DNA of 64,000 nt from Exiguobacterium indicum HHS 31. GTDB taxonomy: Bacteria > Bacillota > Bacilli > Exiguobacteriales > Exiguobacteriaceae. Shown here one piece after another: positions 27,634 through 36,708 of this stretch; within the stretch, counting starts at the first letter, position 1, and each line of letters starts with the position of its first letter. The position numbers were made by a program, and so were the translations under genes. The stretch is taken from assembly GCF_001939065.1 (NCBI RefSeq), contig NZ_MPSZ01000001.1:248001-312000 (forward strand), given 5' to 3'. Below the pieces are notes generated by a model. That model was not told where the DNA came from. It saw only the letters and a program-made list of their open reading frames with translations, and did no database searches.

Positions 27634-29097
27634 TTATTGTGATGGTGGCACTTCACCAGCCGCAGGACGTGCTTCTTCTTCAACATCCCAACACTCCGTA
27701 TTTTCGATCCCGAGTGCTTTTGCTGAGAAGACAGGATCGAGTCCCTGTTTCCGTTGTTCCTGATAATCTTTAATGACTTTGAGGGCGATGCCGCTCAAGA
27801 GGAGAATCGCTGTCATATTGATCAATGTCATGCCTGCCATGAAGAGATCGGCAAAGCTCCATACCATACCTAGGCTGAGGACAGATCCAATGAAGACGAA
27901 GCCCATTGTCGCAATCCGGAAACCGAAGACGGCTGCAGGACTTTGTTTAATGAATTCGATGTTCGTTTCGCCGTAGTAGTAGCTACCAACGATCGAACTA
28001 AAAGCAAACAAGAAGACGCTGAGTGCGATGAATGGTGGAGCAATCGCACCAAATTCTTCGGAGAGCGCGTTTTGCAACATGCCGATTCCTTCGCCATTTC
28101 CAGCAGCATAACTATCACTGAGGAGAATGATCGTTGCTGTCGCTGTACAGACGATCAATGTATCAAGGAATACACCAAGTGTTTGTAAGAAACCTTGTTT
28201 TGCTGGGTGAGAGACTTCAGCCGCAGCAGCAGCGTTCGGAGCAGATCCCATTCCGGCTTCGTTTGAGAACAATCCGCGTTTGACACCGAGTGAGATCGCA
28301 GCACCGACCGAGCCACCGAATGCTTGCTCGATTCCGAAGGCACTTTTGAAAATCATTGCGAACACACCAGGAAGTTCCGTCAGGTTCGTAACGACGACAT
28401 AAAGAGCAGCAATCAAGTAGAGACCTGCCATGATAGGAACGATGATTGCAGAGAACTTCGCGACGCGGTGGACACCACCAAAGATGACGAGTCCCGTCAA
28501 GACGACGAGTGCTGCACCGACGACAGCTGTGTTGATACCGAACGCATTGTCAAAGGCAGCGGCAATCGTGTTTGATTGAACGGAGTTGAAGATAAGGCCG
28601 AACGTCACAGCAATCAAGATTGCAAAGACGATTCCGAGAGCTCGGTTCTTCAAGCCTTTTTCGATGTAGTAGGCGGGACCACCACGGTATGCGTTCGATT
28701 TCGTATCGCGTACTTTATAGACTTGAGCCAGTGTACTTTCGATGAGAGCCGTCGCGCCCCCTAAGAGAGCGACCATCCACATCCAGAAGACGGCACCTGG
28801 TCCACCGAGTGTGACGGCAATCGTGACACCGGCAAGGTTACCCGTACCGATCCGTGTCGCAGCACCGATGAAGAATGACTGGAGAGAAGTGATGCTTTCT
28901 CCTTTATCGTCTGTTGTTTGTTCACTTTTATCGAGCGTGACGCGGAACATCTCTTTTAAGTAAGTGAATTGGATGAAGCCAGTTCGGATCGTGAAGTAGA
29001 TCCCGCCGCCGATCAATACAGCGATTAATACATACGACCATAAAATGTTGTTGGCGTAATCGACACTTCCTTGAATGACTTGCTGAATGGCGTTCAT
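27634..29097 (-). CDS. Sodium:alanine/glycine symporter (AGCS family)
   Basis: A 487-residue membrane protein with about ten hydrophobic segments. GAATRIGTGNLAGVTIAVTLGGPGAVFWMW is the AGCS signature region, and FSNEAGMGSAPNAAAAAEV is another family hallmark. It imports alanine or glycine with sodium (AlsT/YrbD-like). GGGAGG lies upstream of the ATG and a sigma-A promoter is visible at 29141-29168. Confidence 0.94.
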   Translation of the reverse strand: MNAIQQVIQGSVDYANNILWSYVLIAVLIGGGIYFTIRTGFIQFTYLKEMFRVTLDKSEQTTDDKGESITSLQSFFIGAATRIGTGNLAGVTIAVTLGGPGAVFWMWMVALLGGATALIESTLAQVYKVRDTKSNAYRGGPAYYIEKGLKNRALGIVFAILIAVTFGLIFNSVQSNTIAAAFDNAFGINTAVVGAALVVLTGLVIFGGVHRVAKFSAIIVPIMAGLYLIAALYVVVTNLTELPGVFAMIFKSAFGIEQAFGGSVGAAISLGVKRGLFSNEAGMGSAPNAAAAAEVSHPAKQGFLQTLGVFLDTLIVCTATATIILLSDSYAAGNGEGIGMLQNALSEEFGAIAPPFIALSVFLFAFSSIVGSYYYGETNIEFIKQSPAAVFGFRIATMGFVFIGSVLSLGMVWSFADLFMAGMTLINMTAILLLSGIALKVIKDYQEQRKQGLDPVFSAKALGIENTECWDVEEEARPAAGEVPPSQ

Positions 29098-29140
29098 GAT
29101 GGTGTATTCCTCCCAAAGAATAATAAAAGCTATACGCTAA

Positions 29141-29168
29141 ATTATACGAATTTTCTGAAAATAAGCAA
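29141..29168 (-). promoter_or_regulatory. Sigma-A promoter of the alanine symporter gene
   Basis: On the minus strand TTGCTT (29168-29163) and TATAAT (29146-29141) with a 16-bp spacer, about 45 bp before the start codon. Confidence 0.7.
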
Positions 29169-29244
29169 CAACAAAATAAAATAAAATTTTAAAACTTAAT
29201 AAGGTTAGCTAAAAAACCATATGCTGAAATCTTGTGAATGAACG

Positions 29245-29279
29245 AAAAAACTGCCACTCTCGGTATCGAGAGTGACAGG
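29245..29279 (-). terminator. Terminator of the ABC-F gene
   Basis: CTGCCACTCTCG pairs with CGAGAGTGACAG (loop GTAT); on the minus strand a six-T run follows. Confidence 0.9.
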
Positions 29280-29293
29280 CAAGTAAAGCTAAA

Positions 29294-31093
29294 TCATCCA
29301 TACTGTAGCAACTGTTCGTATAGGTCATCGAGTTTCTGTTGGATGCTTTTAGAAACGGTATCAGTCGGTTTTTCACGTTTTGCTAATTTCTGTTCAAGCC
29401 GCTCGATCTGCACTTCTAACTCGTGTTGTGACAATCGTTTTGGTTTTTGTAGGGTTACGTTAAGTGGGGAAGACGTAGCGAGCTCGGTACGCTTCTGTTG
29501 GGCATACGTATACGTACCATGATAACGCGTCAGACCATTTTCGAGCCACAGGATCTGCGGAAAGAGACGATTCAAGAAGTAGCGGTCGTGTGAGACGGCA
29601 ATCAATGTACCAGAAAAATTTTCGAGTGCTTCTTCGAGTGTCTCTCTTGATTCAATATCGAGATGGTTCGTCGGCTCGTCGAGAATTAATACATTGATCG
29701 ACGAATGAACGAGGACGGCGAGTTGTAATCGCACACGTTCGCCTCCGCTCAGTGACAAAATGGACCGAAAGACAGTTGGTCCAAAGAACAGGAACCGGGC
29801 TAGGATATGGCGGGCTTCCGCTTCTGGAACGGCAATCCGGTCTCTAAACCAGTCGATTAATCGCGCGTCCTCCTCGAAATGGGCATGCTGGGACAAGTAA
29901 CCGACATGATTCGATGGTCCACGCGTGAGTGTGCCCGCGTCTGGTGATAATTCGTCAAGCAGAAGTGAGAGCAATGTCGATTTCCCACTCCCATTCGTTC
30001 CGACGATCGCGATCCGATCCTGTGCCATGATCTCGAACGAGACGTCATCAAAAATGTGGCGGATTCCGTAAGCAAACGAGAGTTCTTCAGCACGAAAGAC
30101 GACTTGGCTCGAGTGATCAGTGGAAGAGAAGGAGACATCAGCGGTTTTGGCTTCGAGTTGTGGTCGTTTAATCCGTTCGATCCGCTCGAGTGCTCGTTCC
30201 ATCGATTTTGCTTTACGGAATAATTTCTCACTCGGTGGAGACGCTTCGTTTGCCCATTGCCGGAGTCGACGAATCGCTTCCTTCATTTTCTTTATTTTTT
30301 TCTGTTGCTCTTGGTAGGCGTGGAACTGTTCCATCAAGCGACGTTCTCGTTCGACGACGAACGCGCTGTAATTCCCTATATAGGTTGTCAGTTCACCATC
30401 CTCGAGTTCAACGATCGAGGTGACGACGGCGTCTAAGAAGACCCGGTCGTGAGAGACGAGCAGGATGGTTCCTGTGTAGTCCCGTAAGAACTGCTCCAGC
30501 CATTCCACGGCAGCTAAATCAAGATGGTTCGTCGGTTCGTCAAGAATGAGCAGATTTGGCTCCATGAGTAACATGCGACCGAGACAAATCTTCGTCTGTT
30601 CACCACCGCTCAACTGGTGGAAAGGACGAGTGAGTAACGGACGAAGGTGTAACCCGTTCACCATGCGCTCGATTTTCGAGTCGAGTAGATAGCCATCCTT
30701 TTGTTCGAACGCATTCGTCGCTTCCGCATATCGTGCGAGTAACGCATCAAGATTCTCTGGTGCTGTCGCCATCATTTGCTCCAACTGTTGCATCCGAGAA
30801 CGGATCGCGAGGATGTCTTCAAACGCTGTCCAAAGGACGTCGAGTCCGGTCATCGTCTCACTATATACAGGAAGTTGTTCCAAATAGCCGATCGTCAAAC
30901 CGCTCTTTTGATAGATGACACCACCGTCCGGTTGCTCAAGGCGAGCAAGCAAGCGGAGTAATGTCGTCTTGCCACTCCCGTTTCGTCCAATTAGACCGAC
31001 ACGGTCGTGTTCGTTTAAGAAGAGGGAAACATCCGTTAAGATCGTTTCGCCTCCGAATTGTTTGGTTAGGTGTTGAATGTCGCAAATCATCAT
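29294..31093 (-). CDS. ABC-F family ATPase, probable ribosome protection protein
   Basis: 599 residues with two ABC domains and no membrane segment. Domain 1: Walker A GRNGSGKTT, signature LSGGEQ, Walker B LLILDEPTNHLD. A charged linker (about 225-315) is the P-site tRNA interaction motif region. Domain 2: GTNGSGKST, LSGGER, VLILDEPTNHLD. A coiled C-terminal tail (about 540-599) ends it. ABC-F proteins act on the ribosomal E site; antibiotic-resistance members (Vga, Lsa, VmlR) displace drugs. The leader peptide and terminator upstream are typical of such resistance genes, which supports that role. ATG at 31093 has AAAGGA 10 nt upstream. Confidence 0.9.
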   Translation of the reverse strand: MMICDIQHLTKQFGGETILTDVSLFLNEHDRVGLIGRNGSGKTTLLRLLARLEQPDGGVIYQKSGLTIGYLEQLPVYSETMTGLDVLWTAFEDILAIRSRMQQLEQMMATAPENLDALLARYAEATNAFEQKDGYLLDSKIERMVNGLHLRPLLTRPFHQLSGGEQTKICLGRMLLMEPNLLILDEPTNHLDLAAVEWLEQFLRDYTGTILLVSHDRVFLDAVVTSIVELEDGELTTYIGNYSAFVVERERRLMEQFHAYQEQQKKIKKMKEAIRRLRQWANEASPPSEKLFRKAKSMERALERIERIKRPQLEAKTADVSFSSTDHSSQVVFRAEELSFAYGIRHIFDDVSFEIMAQDRIAIVGTNGSGKSTLLSLLLDELSPDAGTLTRGPSNHVGYLSQHAHFEEDARLIDWFRDRIAVPEAEARHILARFLFFGPTVFRSILSLSGGERVRLQLAVLVHSSINVLILDEPTNHLDIESRETLEEALENFSGTLIAVSHDRYFLNRLFPQILWLENGLTRYHGTYTYAQQKRTELATSSPLNVTLQKPKRLSQHELEVQIERLEQKLAKREKPTDTVSKSIQQKLDDLYEQLLQYG

Positions 31094-31118
31094 AATCAAT
31101 TGATCCTTTCGCGCGCAT

Positions 31119-31149
31119 CAAAAAAAGGAGAGCGCAAATAGCACTCTCC
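31119..31149 (-). terminator. Attenuator terminator upstream of the ABC-F gene
   Basis: On the minus strand GGAGAGTGC pairs with GCGCTCTCC (one G-U) and is followed by about eight T, 26 bp before the ABC-F start. It lies between the leader peptide and the ATPase, so it would block expression unless antitermination occurs. AGCGCA just upstream (near 31164) could pair with TGCGCT of the 3' arm as a competing helix. Confidence 0.85.
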
Positions 31150-31218
31150 ATCACGTGTGAAAGATGCGCTTTGCTGTATTTTTCAATCATGAAGTTCTAA
31201 AAAGGGCAGACGGGTGCT

Positions 31219-31299
31219 TTAGAACGCCATTCCATGAAAAATCGCGCGCAACAGATACAATTGTTCCATCAACCAGTGTTTGCACGCGGCAAAGTCCAT
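31219..31299 (-). CDS. Leader peptide of the ABC-F attenuator
   Basis: A 26-codon reading frame beginning MDFAACKH and ending FHGMAF, with a strong ribosome-binding site (AAAGGTGG, 9 nt before the ATG). Its stop codon lies inside one arm of a perfect 8-bp hairpin (31194-31201 with 31218-31225). A ribosome stalled near the end would open that hairpin, the classical layout of drug-induced attenuation. The peptide has no known homologue that I recognise; its role is inferred from position, ribosome-binding site and RNA structure. Confidence 0.7.
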   Translation of the reverse strand: MDFAACKHWLMEQLYLLRAIFHGMAF

Positions 31300-31368
31300 C
31301 TTTTCACACCACCTTTCGTTTCAGATATCTCAAGTTTACTATTTTTTTTTCAGTTACGGAAGTCTGAA

Positions 31369-32250
31369 TTATTTGAACACGCCAGCAATCGAGCTGAAGA
31401 AGTCACTGAGTCCATCGAATAATTTAGCGAAGAAACCTTTCGTTTCTTCTGAAGTTGCGAACGCGTGGATGTCTTGTCCCGCATTTTTCAATCCACTCTC
31501 GATTTGTCCCCAGTTGATGTTCGCTTGCTCCATTTGATTGAACAGATTCGTCAGCCGGTCCATTTGTGCGTCAGACAACTGGATATTGTTGTTTTGAATG
31601 ACTTGGACGATCAGGTTTTCGATTTCGACTTTGGTTTCCGGTTTTTGATTGGCGATCTCAGCCTTGATCTCATTCATCAAGTCAGCCACCTTATCCGTTC
31701 CGACCGTTTTTCCAACGTCTGATGTGACTGATAATTCTTGCTGTGCTAGATCCTTGCGTTCGTCACTTAACTTTATCCCGGTTTCAGCGGAAGTTTGATC
31801 GTACGCCTTCATTATTCCTGTCAGTGCCGATGTCCCGGTCACCTTGTAAGGGGAAGTAATCGTGATGTCGGCATCTTTGACACCCGCTGTGACGAGAGCG
31901 TTGAGATACATATCCTTCGTCACCCATGTGATGTTTTCCGTCGAGACGGAGAGTCCATCTCCTTTTTCCGTCAGTTCGATTTTAGCCGACGAATACATGT
32001 TGCCGCCTTTTTGCGACTGTGGGATGTTTTTCCCGAGATATTTTTCCTCGTCAGCAGAAGTGGCGATGATCGGTGTGATCCCTTCCGGTGCATTGAGACG
32101 TGAAAGCACCCATGCTTTATCTTTTGCGCCGAGCGACTCCCCGAGTGTGACGATCGTCTTATCGACGACTTGTTCGGCGGATGCGGCTGTTGGGAGTAAT
32201 AAAGCAGAAGCGATAACGGCTGATGCCATGATTTTTGTTGGTGTATGCAT
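31369..32250 (-). CDS. DUF1002 secreted protein (YpuA-like)
   Basis: A 293-residue protein with a signal peptide (about 1-26, ending AASA-E). The body matches DUF1002, as in B. subtilis YpuA: VTLGESLGAKDKAWVL at the start and a long helical C-terminal half. Function unknown. GGAGG lies 8 nt before the ATG at 32250; an upstream in-frame ATG overlaps this site and is rejected. No terminator is visible after it, so transcripts may enter the ABC-F leader. Confidence 0.85.
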   Translation of the reverse strand: MHTPTKIMASAVIASALLLPTAASAEQVVDKTIVTLGESLGAKDKAWVLSRLNAPEGITPIIATSADEEKYLGKNIPQSQKGGNMYSSAKIELTEKGDGLSVSTENITWVTKDMYLNALVTAGVKDADITITSPYKVTGTSALTGIMKAYDQTSAETGIKLSDERKDLAQQELSVTSDVGKTVGTDKVADLMNEIKAEIANQKPETKVEIENLIVQVIQNNNIQLSDAQMDRLTNLFNQMEQANINWGQIESGLKNAGQDIHAFATSEETKGFFAKLFDGLSDFFSSIAGVFK

Positions 32251-32400
32251 AATGAAATCCTCCAATTGTAAGTAACAGAATGAATTATAGTATCAGGTAC
32301 TAAATTTAGTGTACGGGAACGATGTCTGTTCGGAATCGGTCTGCAGATGGAGACGATATCCGTCTTCTGACACTCCATAGTATAGCGAAAAGGAGACAAC

Positions 32401-32428
32401 TTGACTTCCGTTTTCAGCATGCTATAGT
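32401..32428 (+). promoter_or_regulatory. Sigma-A promoter of tenA
   Basis: TTGACT (32401-32406) and TATAGT (32423-32428) with a 16-bp spacer, about 20 bp upstream of the TPP aptamer. Confidence 0.75.
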
Positions 32429-32446
32429 GAATTTGAATCGAATAAT

Positions 32447-32538
32447 GACCACTAGGGGAGTCGGTAGACCGACTGAGACGAACGAAGACGTTCGGACCCT
32501 TTGAACCTGATTAAGTTCGTACTTACGGAGGGAAGTGG
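32447..32538 (+). promoter_or_regulatory. TPP riboswitch (THI element)
   Basis: Hallmarks of the thiamine pyrophosphate aptamer in order: ACTAGGGGAGTC, CTGAGACGAACG, GGACCCTTTGAACCTGATTAAG and ACTTACGGAGGGAAGT. A terminator follows at 32561-32599, so TPP should switch off tenA transcription. The gene-free stretch 32251-32624 contains only this regulator, its promoter and terminator. Confidence 0.97.
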
Positions 32539-32560
32539 CGTCAAGTCTTGTTCTTCTTGC

Positions 32561-32599
32561 GCCATGCCCGTGTGTTTCGGGGTGGTGTTTTTTCGTTTC
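32561..32599 (+). terminator. Riboswitch-controlled terminator of tenA
   Basis: CGCCAT-G-CCCG pairs with CGGGGTGGTG (one bulge, two G-U pairs) and is followed by six T. It is the expression platform of the TPP riboswitch. Confidence 0.8.
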
Positions 32600-32624
32600 A
32601 TAACTAAACGAGGAGGATGAGATC

Positions 32625-33320
32625 ATGACATTCACACAAGAAATCAAACAAGCGGCACAAGCGTATTGGGATAGTAGTTTTACGCACCCATTCGTACAAG
32701 GAATCGGGGAGGGGACGTTACCGCTCTCGAAATTTCGGCATTACGTCATGCAGGATGCCTATTACTTAAAACACTTTGCGAAGATTCAAGCGAAGGCAGC
32801 GTCAAAAGCAGACGACTTCGCGACGATTGCGACACTTGCCGAGCATGCTACTTCGACTTACGAGGCAGAGTTGAGCTTACATCAATCATTTTTTGAGCCG
32901 CTCGGTATTACGGAAGCAGATCTTGAAGCATTTGAACCGGCACCGACAGCATATGCGTATGTCTCGCACATGCATCATGCGAGTGAAGGAACGCTCGGTG
33001 AGACGATTGCTGCCATCTTGCCATGTTACTGGTTGTATTATGAAGTCGGGCAACAATTACTAACGTGTACACCGGAAGAAAAAATCTATCAGCAATGGAT
33101 CGACACGTATAGCTCGGAATGGTTTGAAAAGGTCGTCTTTGAACAGATTGCACGGCTTGATGCGCTGGCGGAGCAAGCGAGCCCGACGGAACGCGAGCGG
33201 ATGAAACGTCATTTCGTGACGAGTTGTTACTATGAGTTACTCTTCTGGCACATGGGGTGGACGGAAGAGACATTTGCGTCAGTTTACGAAACGATTCCAG
33301 CACGAGCGGTATCTTCTTGA
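32625..33320 (+). CDS. tenA: Thiaminase II / aminopyrimidine aminohydrolase TenA
   Basis: A 231-residue all-helical protein of normal TenA length that salvages the pyrimidine part of degraded thiamine. SSFTHPFVQGIGEGTLPLSKFRHYVMQDAYYL is the family N-terminus; the catalytic cysteine is in AILPCYWLY and the C-terminal glutamate in YYELLFWHMGW. GAGGAGG precedes the ATG. It is alone behind a TPP riboswitch, without the other thi genes. Confidence 0.95.
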   Translation: MTFTQEIKQAAQAYWDSSFTHPFVQGIGEGTLPLSKFRHYVMQDAYYLKHFAKIQAKAASKADDFATIATLAEHATSTYEAELSLHQSFFEPLGITEADLEAFEPAPTAYAYVSHMHHASEGTLGETIAAILPCYWLYYEVGQQLLTCTPEEKIYQQWIDTYSSEWFEKVVFEQIARLDALAEQASPTERERMKRHFVTSCYYELLFWHMGWTEETFASVYETIPARAVSS

Positions 33321-33371
33321 ATCACTAGATGGTAGAATTAGGAATACCATTTAGTGAGAGTAGGGATTGGA

Positions 33372-33668
33372 ATGGAAATCATAGTCATCACACTCGTAAT
33401 CCTCGCGGCATATGCTATGCAACGAATGCTTGGTAAAGTCAAAGTAAGATTTGTAGGACTTATCATCCCAACGTTGATCGTGTTATCCGGTATATCCGCA
33501 TCGACTCGAAACTTCAAGGTAGCGTATAGCATGGGAAGCTATATTTCTGCTGTTCTTGTCATCGTCGTCTATGCACTGCTGACTTATTGGTTATACCGCG
33601 TCTACCATCGTGCGAAAGAAGAAGCTGAATATCCGTATCAATCATTAAAAGACCGAGGCATCCTTTAA
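33372..33668 (+). CDS. Small membrane protein of unknown function
   Basis: A 98-residue protein with probably three hydrophobic segments (about residues 2-18, 27-42, 55-78) and a charged C-terminal tail. I do not recognise a family. The ATG at 33372 with AGGG 6 nt upstream gives a natural hydrophobic N-terminus; a GTG at 33354 is an alternative. It lies 50 bp after tenA and before a terminator, so it may be at the end of the tenA transcript. Confidence 0.65.
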   Translation: MEIIVITLVILAAYAMQRMLGKVKVRFVGLIIPTLIVLSGISASTRNFKVAYSMGSYISAVLVIVVYALLTYWLYRVYHRAKEEAEYPYQSLKDRGIL

Positions 33669-33685
33669 GGAGCTTCGGTCTTTTG
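33645..33685. terminator. Bidirectional terminator
   Basis: AAAAGACCGA pairs with TCGGTCTTTT, with an inner GC/GC and CCTTT...AAGG continuation. It ends the small membrane protein gene (overlapping its last codons) and the convergent GH3 gene. Confidence 0.8.
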
Positions 33686-33698
33686 GTGTATCACGTCA

Positions 33699-35615
33699 TC
33701 ATTTTTTCCAGTTTTTAAAGCCGTCACCGAATTCGAGATGCAGTTGATCGGTAAAGACACCGTTCTTAAAGACCGGCACATCAACCGGTAAAGTGCCTTG
33801 CGGTTTGAACGTTCCGAAGATTGCGCGGATACCTGCAGGCAGGTTCGGTCCCGCTGATTTTAGATTGCCTGCTTCGGAGTCTGGACCGTTTGGATCGCCT
33901 TTGAAGCCATAGACGAGGACGTGTGCCGGTGCGTCCGGTTGAACGGCGACATCGTATGGGTTACGGAGACTGAGCAGGACGGATGGTGTATCCGTTTGTT
34001 TCACATAGCGGAAGATCGAAGCCGGAATCGCTTGTTCTGGTGCAGTAGGGAGTAGTTTAGCACTCGTGTTGACGTTGGAACCGACGATGATGTAATCTGC
34101 TGCATCGAGTTGCGCCCGTAATGTCGGGTTTTGGTCGAGCGGTAGCGTAGTAGCCGAGTAATTCGCTGTCGTCACGTGCCAGTTCCGATTCTTCGGTAGG
34201 GAAGCGATCGTCTTTTTCATGCTGTCCGTTTGATCCGCCGCAGGAGCGATCACAAGAACGTTAGCATTCTTTTTCGGTTTGAATGGTAAGGTCCGCTGAT
34301 CATTTTTCACGAGTGTGACCGCGGCTTCCGTCATCGCACGTTCTTTTGCTTTATGCTCGGGACTGCCGACGATTTGGTTCGATTGCGCGATTTTTTCAGC
34401 TAGGGATGTCGTGTCAGTCGTACCGTTCCAAATTCCGCGTTCTGCTTTCAGTGTCAGAATCCGCTCAACCGATTGATCGATTCGTTCCTCTGAGAGGCGA
34501 CCATCTTTGACTGCTGCGATCACATCCTTGAAAATCCGGTCGAGTTTTGTGACATCCTGCTCGGAACGAAGGATCGTCGGCATGAGCGCGATATCGACAC
34601 CGGCGTCAAACGTCTTTAAGACGGCTTCTGATTCCGTAAAGTTGTCGGCGATCGCCTGCATGTTCAACGCGTCTGTGATGACGATGCCATCGTAGCCAAG
34701 TTTTTCGCGCAGTACGCCCGTGATGACATCATCCGATAACGTCGCAGGTAAAGGGAAGGTACCATTTATCGACGTGACGACTTCAGGTTCGATTTGCGGC
34801 ATCCCGATGTGTCCTGTCATGATCATATCGATGTCTTCAGCAATAGCTCGCTTGAACGGTACGAGCTCGACTTGTTCTAGCTCCTGCAGGGACCGGTCAA
34901 CGACCGGTAATCCATAGTGGGAATCGGTCGCCGTATCGCCGTGACCCGGGAAGTGTTTGGCGGTCGCCGCGACACCTTCAGACTGAATTCCCTTCATTAG
35001 AGCGGAACCGAGTGTGCCGACGAGCGCCGGATCACTCGAGAACGAGCGGACACCAATGACAGGATTTCCAGGATTGCTGTTGACGTCGAGAACCGGACCA
35101 AAGTTGACATTGATGCCGAGCGCACGCAGTTCCGAACCGATGATATGACCGGCATCATTGGCATATGTGCTACTGCGGGTCGCACCTAACGCCATGTTGC
35201 CAGGTAAGTTCGTCCCTGTTCCGAGCCGAGTAACGATTCCACCTTCTTGGTCGATCGTGACGAAGAGCGGAATATCGTTGCTAGCATCTTGTTTGACGAC
35301 TTCTTGCAGATCATGAACGAGTTTCGTCGTCTGTTCGGTTTCGCTGACGTTCTCAGCAAACAAGATGACGCCGCCTAAATCATAGCGATCGATGATGTTC
35401 GCGACTTCTGGGGCAAGCGACGTATGATTGCTGCCATTCCACTGTCGGAAGTCCGGCATGATCATCTGCCCGATTTTTTGTTCGAGTGTCATCGTGTCGA
35501 TTTTGTGACTGATCCGATCGGCTGAAGATCCTGCATCTGCCATGACAGGTAAACTACTTGAGACGAGTACTGCTGCGAGTCCGGCTGTTAACGTGAACTG
35601 TCCGATTTTTTTCAT
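33699..35615 (-). CDS. nagZ: Secreted beta-N-acetylhexosaminidase, GH3 (NagZ-like)
   Basis: A 638-residue protein with a signal peptide (about 1-27). The TIM barrel of glycoside hydrolase family 3 (about 33-380) carries FVTIDQEGGIVTRLG and KHFPGHGDTATDSHYGLPVVD, the NagZ Asp-His catalytic loop. A C-terminal alpha/beta domain follows, as in B. subtilis NagZ (YbbD). It should release GlcNAc from wall muropeptides outside the cell. A good ribosome-binding site precedes the ATG. Confidence 0.93.
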   Translation of the reverse strand: MKKIGQFTLTAGLAAVLVSSSLPVMADAGSSADRISHKIDTMTLEQKIGQMIMPDFRQWNGSNHTSLAPEVANIIDRYDLGGVILFAENVSETEQTTKLVHDLQEVVKQDASNDIPLFVTIDQEGGIVTRLGTGTNLPGNMALGATRSSTYANDAGHIIGSELRALGINVNFGPVLDVNSNPGNPVIGVRSFSSDPALVGTLGSALMKGIQSEGVAATAKHFPGHGDTATDSHYGLPVVDRSLQELEQVELVPFKRAIAEDIDMIMTGHIGMPQIEPEVVTSINGTFPLPATLSDDVITGVLREKLGYDGIVITDALNMQAIADNFTESEAVLKTFDAGVDIALMPTILRSEQDVTKLDRIFKDVIAAVKDGRLSEERIDQSVERILTLKAERGIWNGTTDTTSLAEKIAQSNQIVGSPEHKAKERAMTEAAVTLVKNDQRTLPFKPKKNANVLVIAPAADQTDSMKKTIASLPKNRNWHVTTANYSATTLPLDQNPTLRAQLDAADYIIVGSNVNTSAKLLPTAPEQAIPASIFRYVKQTDTPSVLLSLRNPYDVAVQPDAPAHVLVYGFKGDPNGPDSEAGNLKSAGPNLPAGIRAIFGTFKPQGTLPVDVPVFKNGVFTDQLHLEFGDGFKNWKK

Positions 35616-35766
35616 GATGTACGTCCTCCTTTAGTCAAACCGTGACTGGAATTCTTTTCAATACGGACAGTATAGCAAGGTGTTTGTTTTAAAACAATAT
35701 TTTATTCGTAAACGATTTCAAGTTGAAATAAATTTCAAATGTGTTTTTAGACAGACTGACTTGAAT

Positions 35767-35803
35767 GAAAAAAAAGTGACTCCCCCTGAAGAGGAATCAC
35801 TTT
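35767..35803 (-). terminator. Terminator of spo0M
   Basis: On the minus strand GTGATTCC pairs with GGAGTCAC (one G-U), followed by a run of eight T. Confidence 0.8.
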
Positions 35804-35824
35804 CAAGTAAAGTCGATCGATTGA

Positions 35825-36598
35825 TCAGCTATAGCGTTCGACGATGCTTGTCAGCTGACGTTCGACGAACGATTGATCCTGCAGTTCACTATTGGACAGA
35901 CGCAGTTTGATCATCGACTCATCCGCACCAGCCATTTCACTGAATAATGAACCGAGACTGTGCGCACGACGGTCGACTTGGACGATTAAATCAATCCCTG
36001 AGCTGTCTTGGAGCATGATGATTTCGATCTCATCCAGTTTATGAGCGTAGTGTGTATTGCGAGCTGAATACTCAAGCTCCTGAGCAATCGGTAAATCTTT
36101 CCGGAATCGTCCAGGTAATTTTTCCGTGTCGGCTTTTTTCAATCGGAAGCCAAGTGACTCCATTGCATCTAAGACTGTTGCTTGGTAGCGGTTTGCTTCA
36201 ACGATGACAGCGTCACGGTCCGATGGATCGACGGCTTGAGCGATGTCGAGTCCCGTCTCGATCCACGATTTCGATTGACTGACGGAGAGTGGCGTATTCA
36301 GCGGTACGCGTAATGTAAAGGGAATCTCCCGCTCGACACCCGCTTCAATCGTGAACTTCGCTTCATTTAAGGCAAACCGGTCGAGCGTGAAGGTCGTAAA
36401 CGTCGTACTATCATTGACTTCTTGTTTGTACTGCGTGTTGAATTCAAGATAAATTCGATCAATTTCTTGATCGACGTTTCCGCCTTTGATATGGACGACA
36501 CCGTGAATTTGACCGCCTGGTTCGCAGCGGTCATCCGTCAAGCGTGTATCGACCGTTGCGGCACCGATTCCGATTTGTGAGAGAATTTTTTTGAACAT
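35825..36598 (-). CDS. spo0M: Sporulation-control protein Spo0M
   Basis: 257 residues of the arrestin-like Spo0M family. The N-terminus MFKKILSQIGIGAATVDTRL and the GGQIHGVVHIKGGNVDQEIDRIYLEF strand region are typical. In Bacillus it affects sporulation and interacts with other cell components; its exact biochemical role is unclear. Its presence with Spo0A, but without spoIVB next to recN, suggests a non-sporulation role here. AAGGAGG precedes the ATG. Confidence 0.92.
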   Translation of the reverse strand: MFKKILSQIGIGAATVDTRLTDDRCEPGGQIHGVVHIKGGNVDQEIDRIYLEFNTQYKQEVNDSTTFTTFTLDRFALNEAKFTIEAGVEREIPFTLRVPLNTPLSVSQSKSWIETGLDIAQAVDPSDRDAVIVEANRYQATVLDAMESLGFRLKKADTEKLPGRFRKDLPIAQELEYSARNTHYAHKLDEIEIIMLQDSSGIDLIVQVDRRAHSLGSLFSEMAGADESMIKLRLSNSELQDQSFVERQLTSIVERYS

Positions 36599-36708
36599 GA
36601 TGAATTCCTCCTTTTGATTACGTACGAATGATGAAGCGTGTAAACTTGTCGAACAGGTACGAATTTGCTACAGTTTCGAAAGAACATCAGAAAAGGACGG
36701 GACGACTA

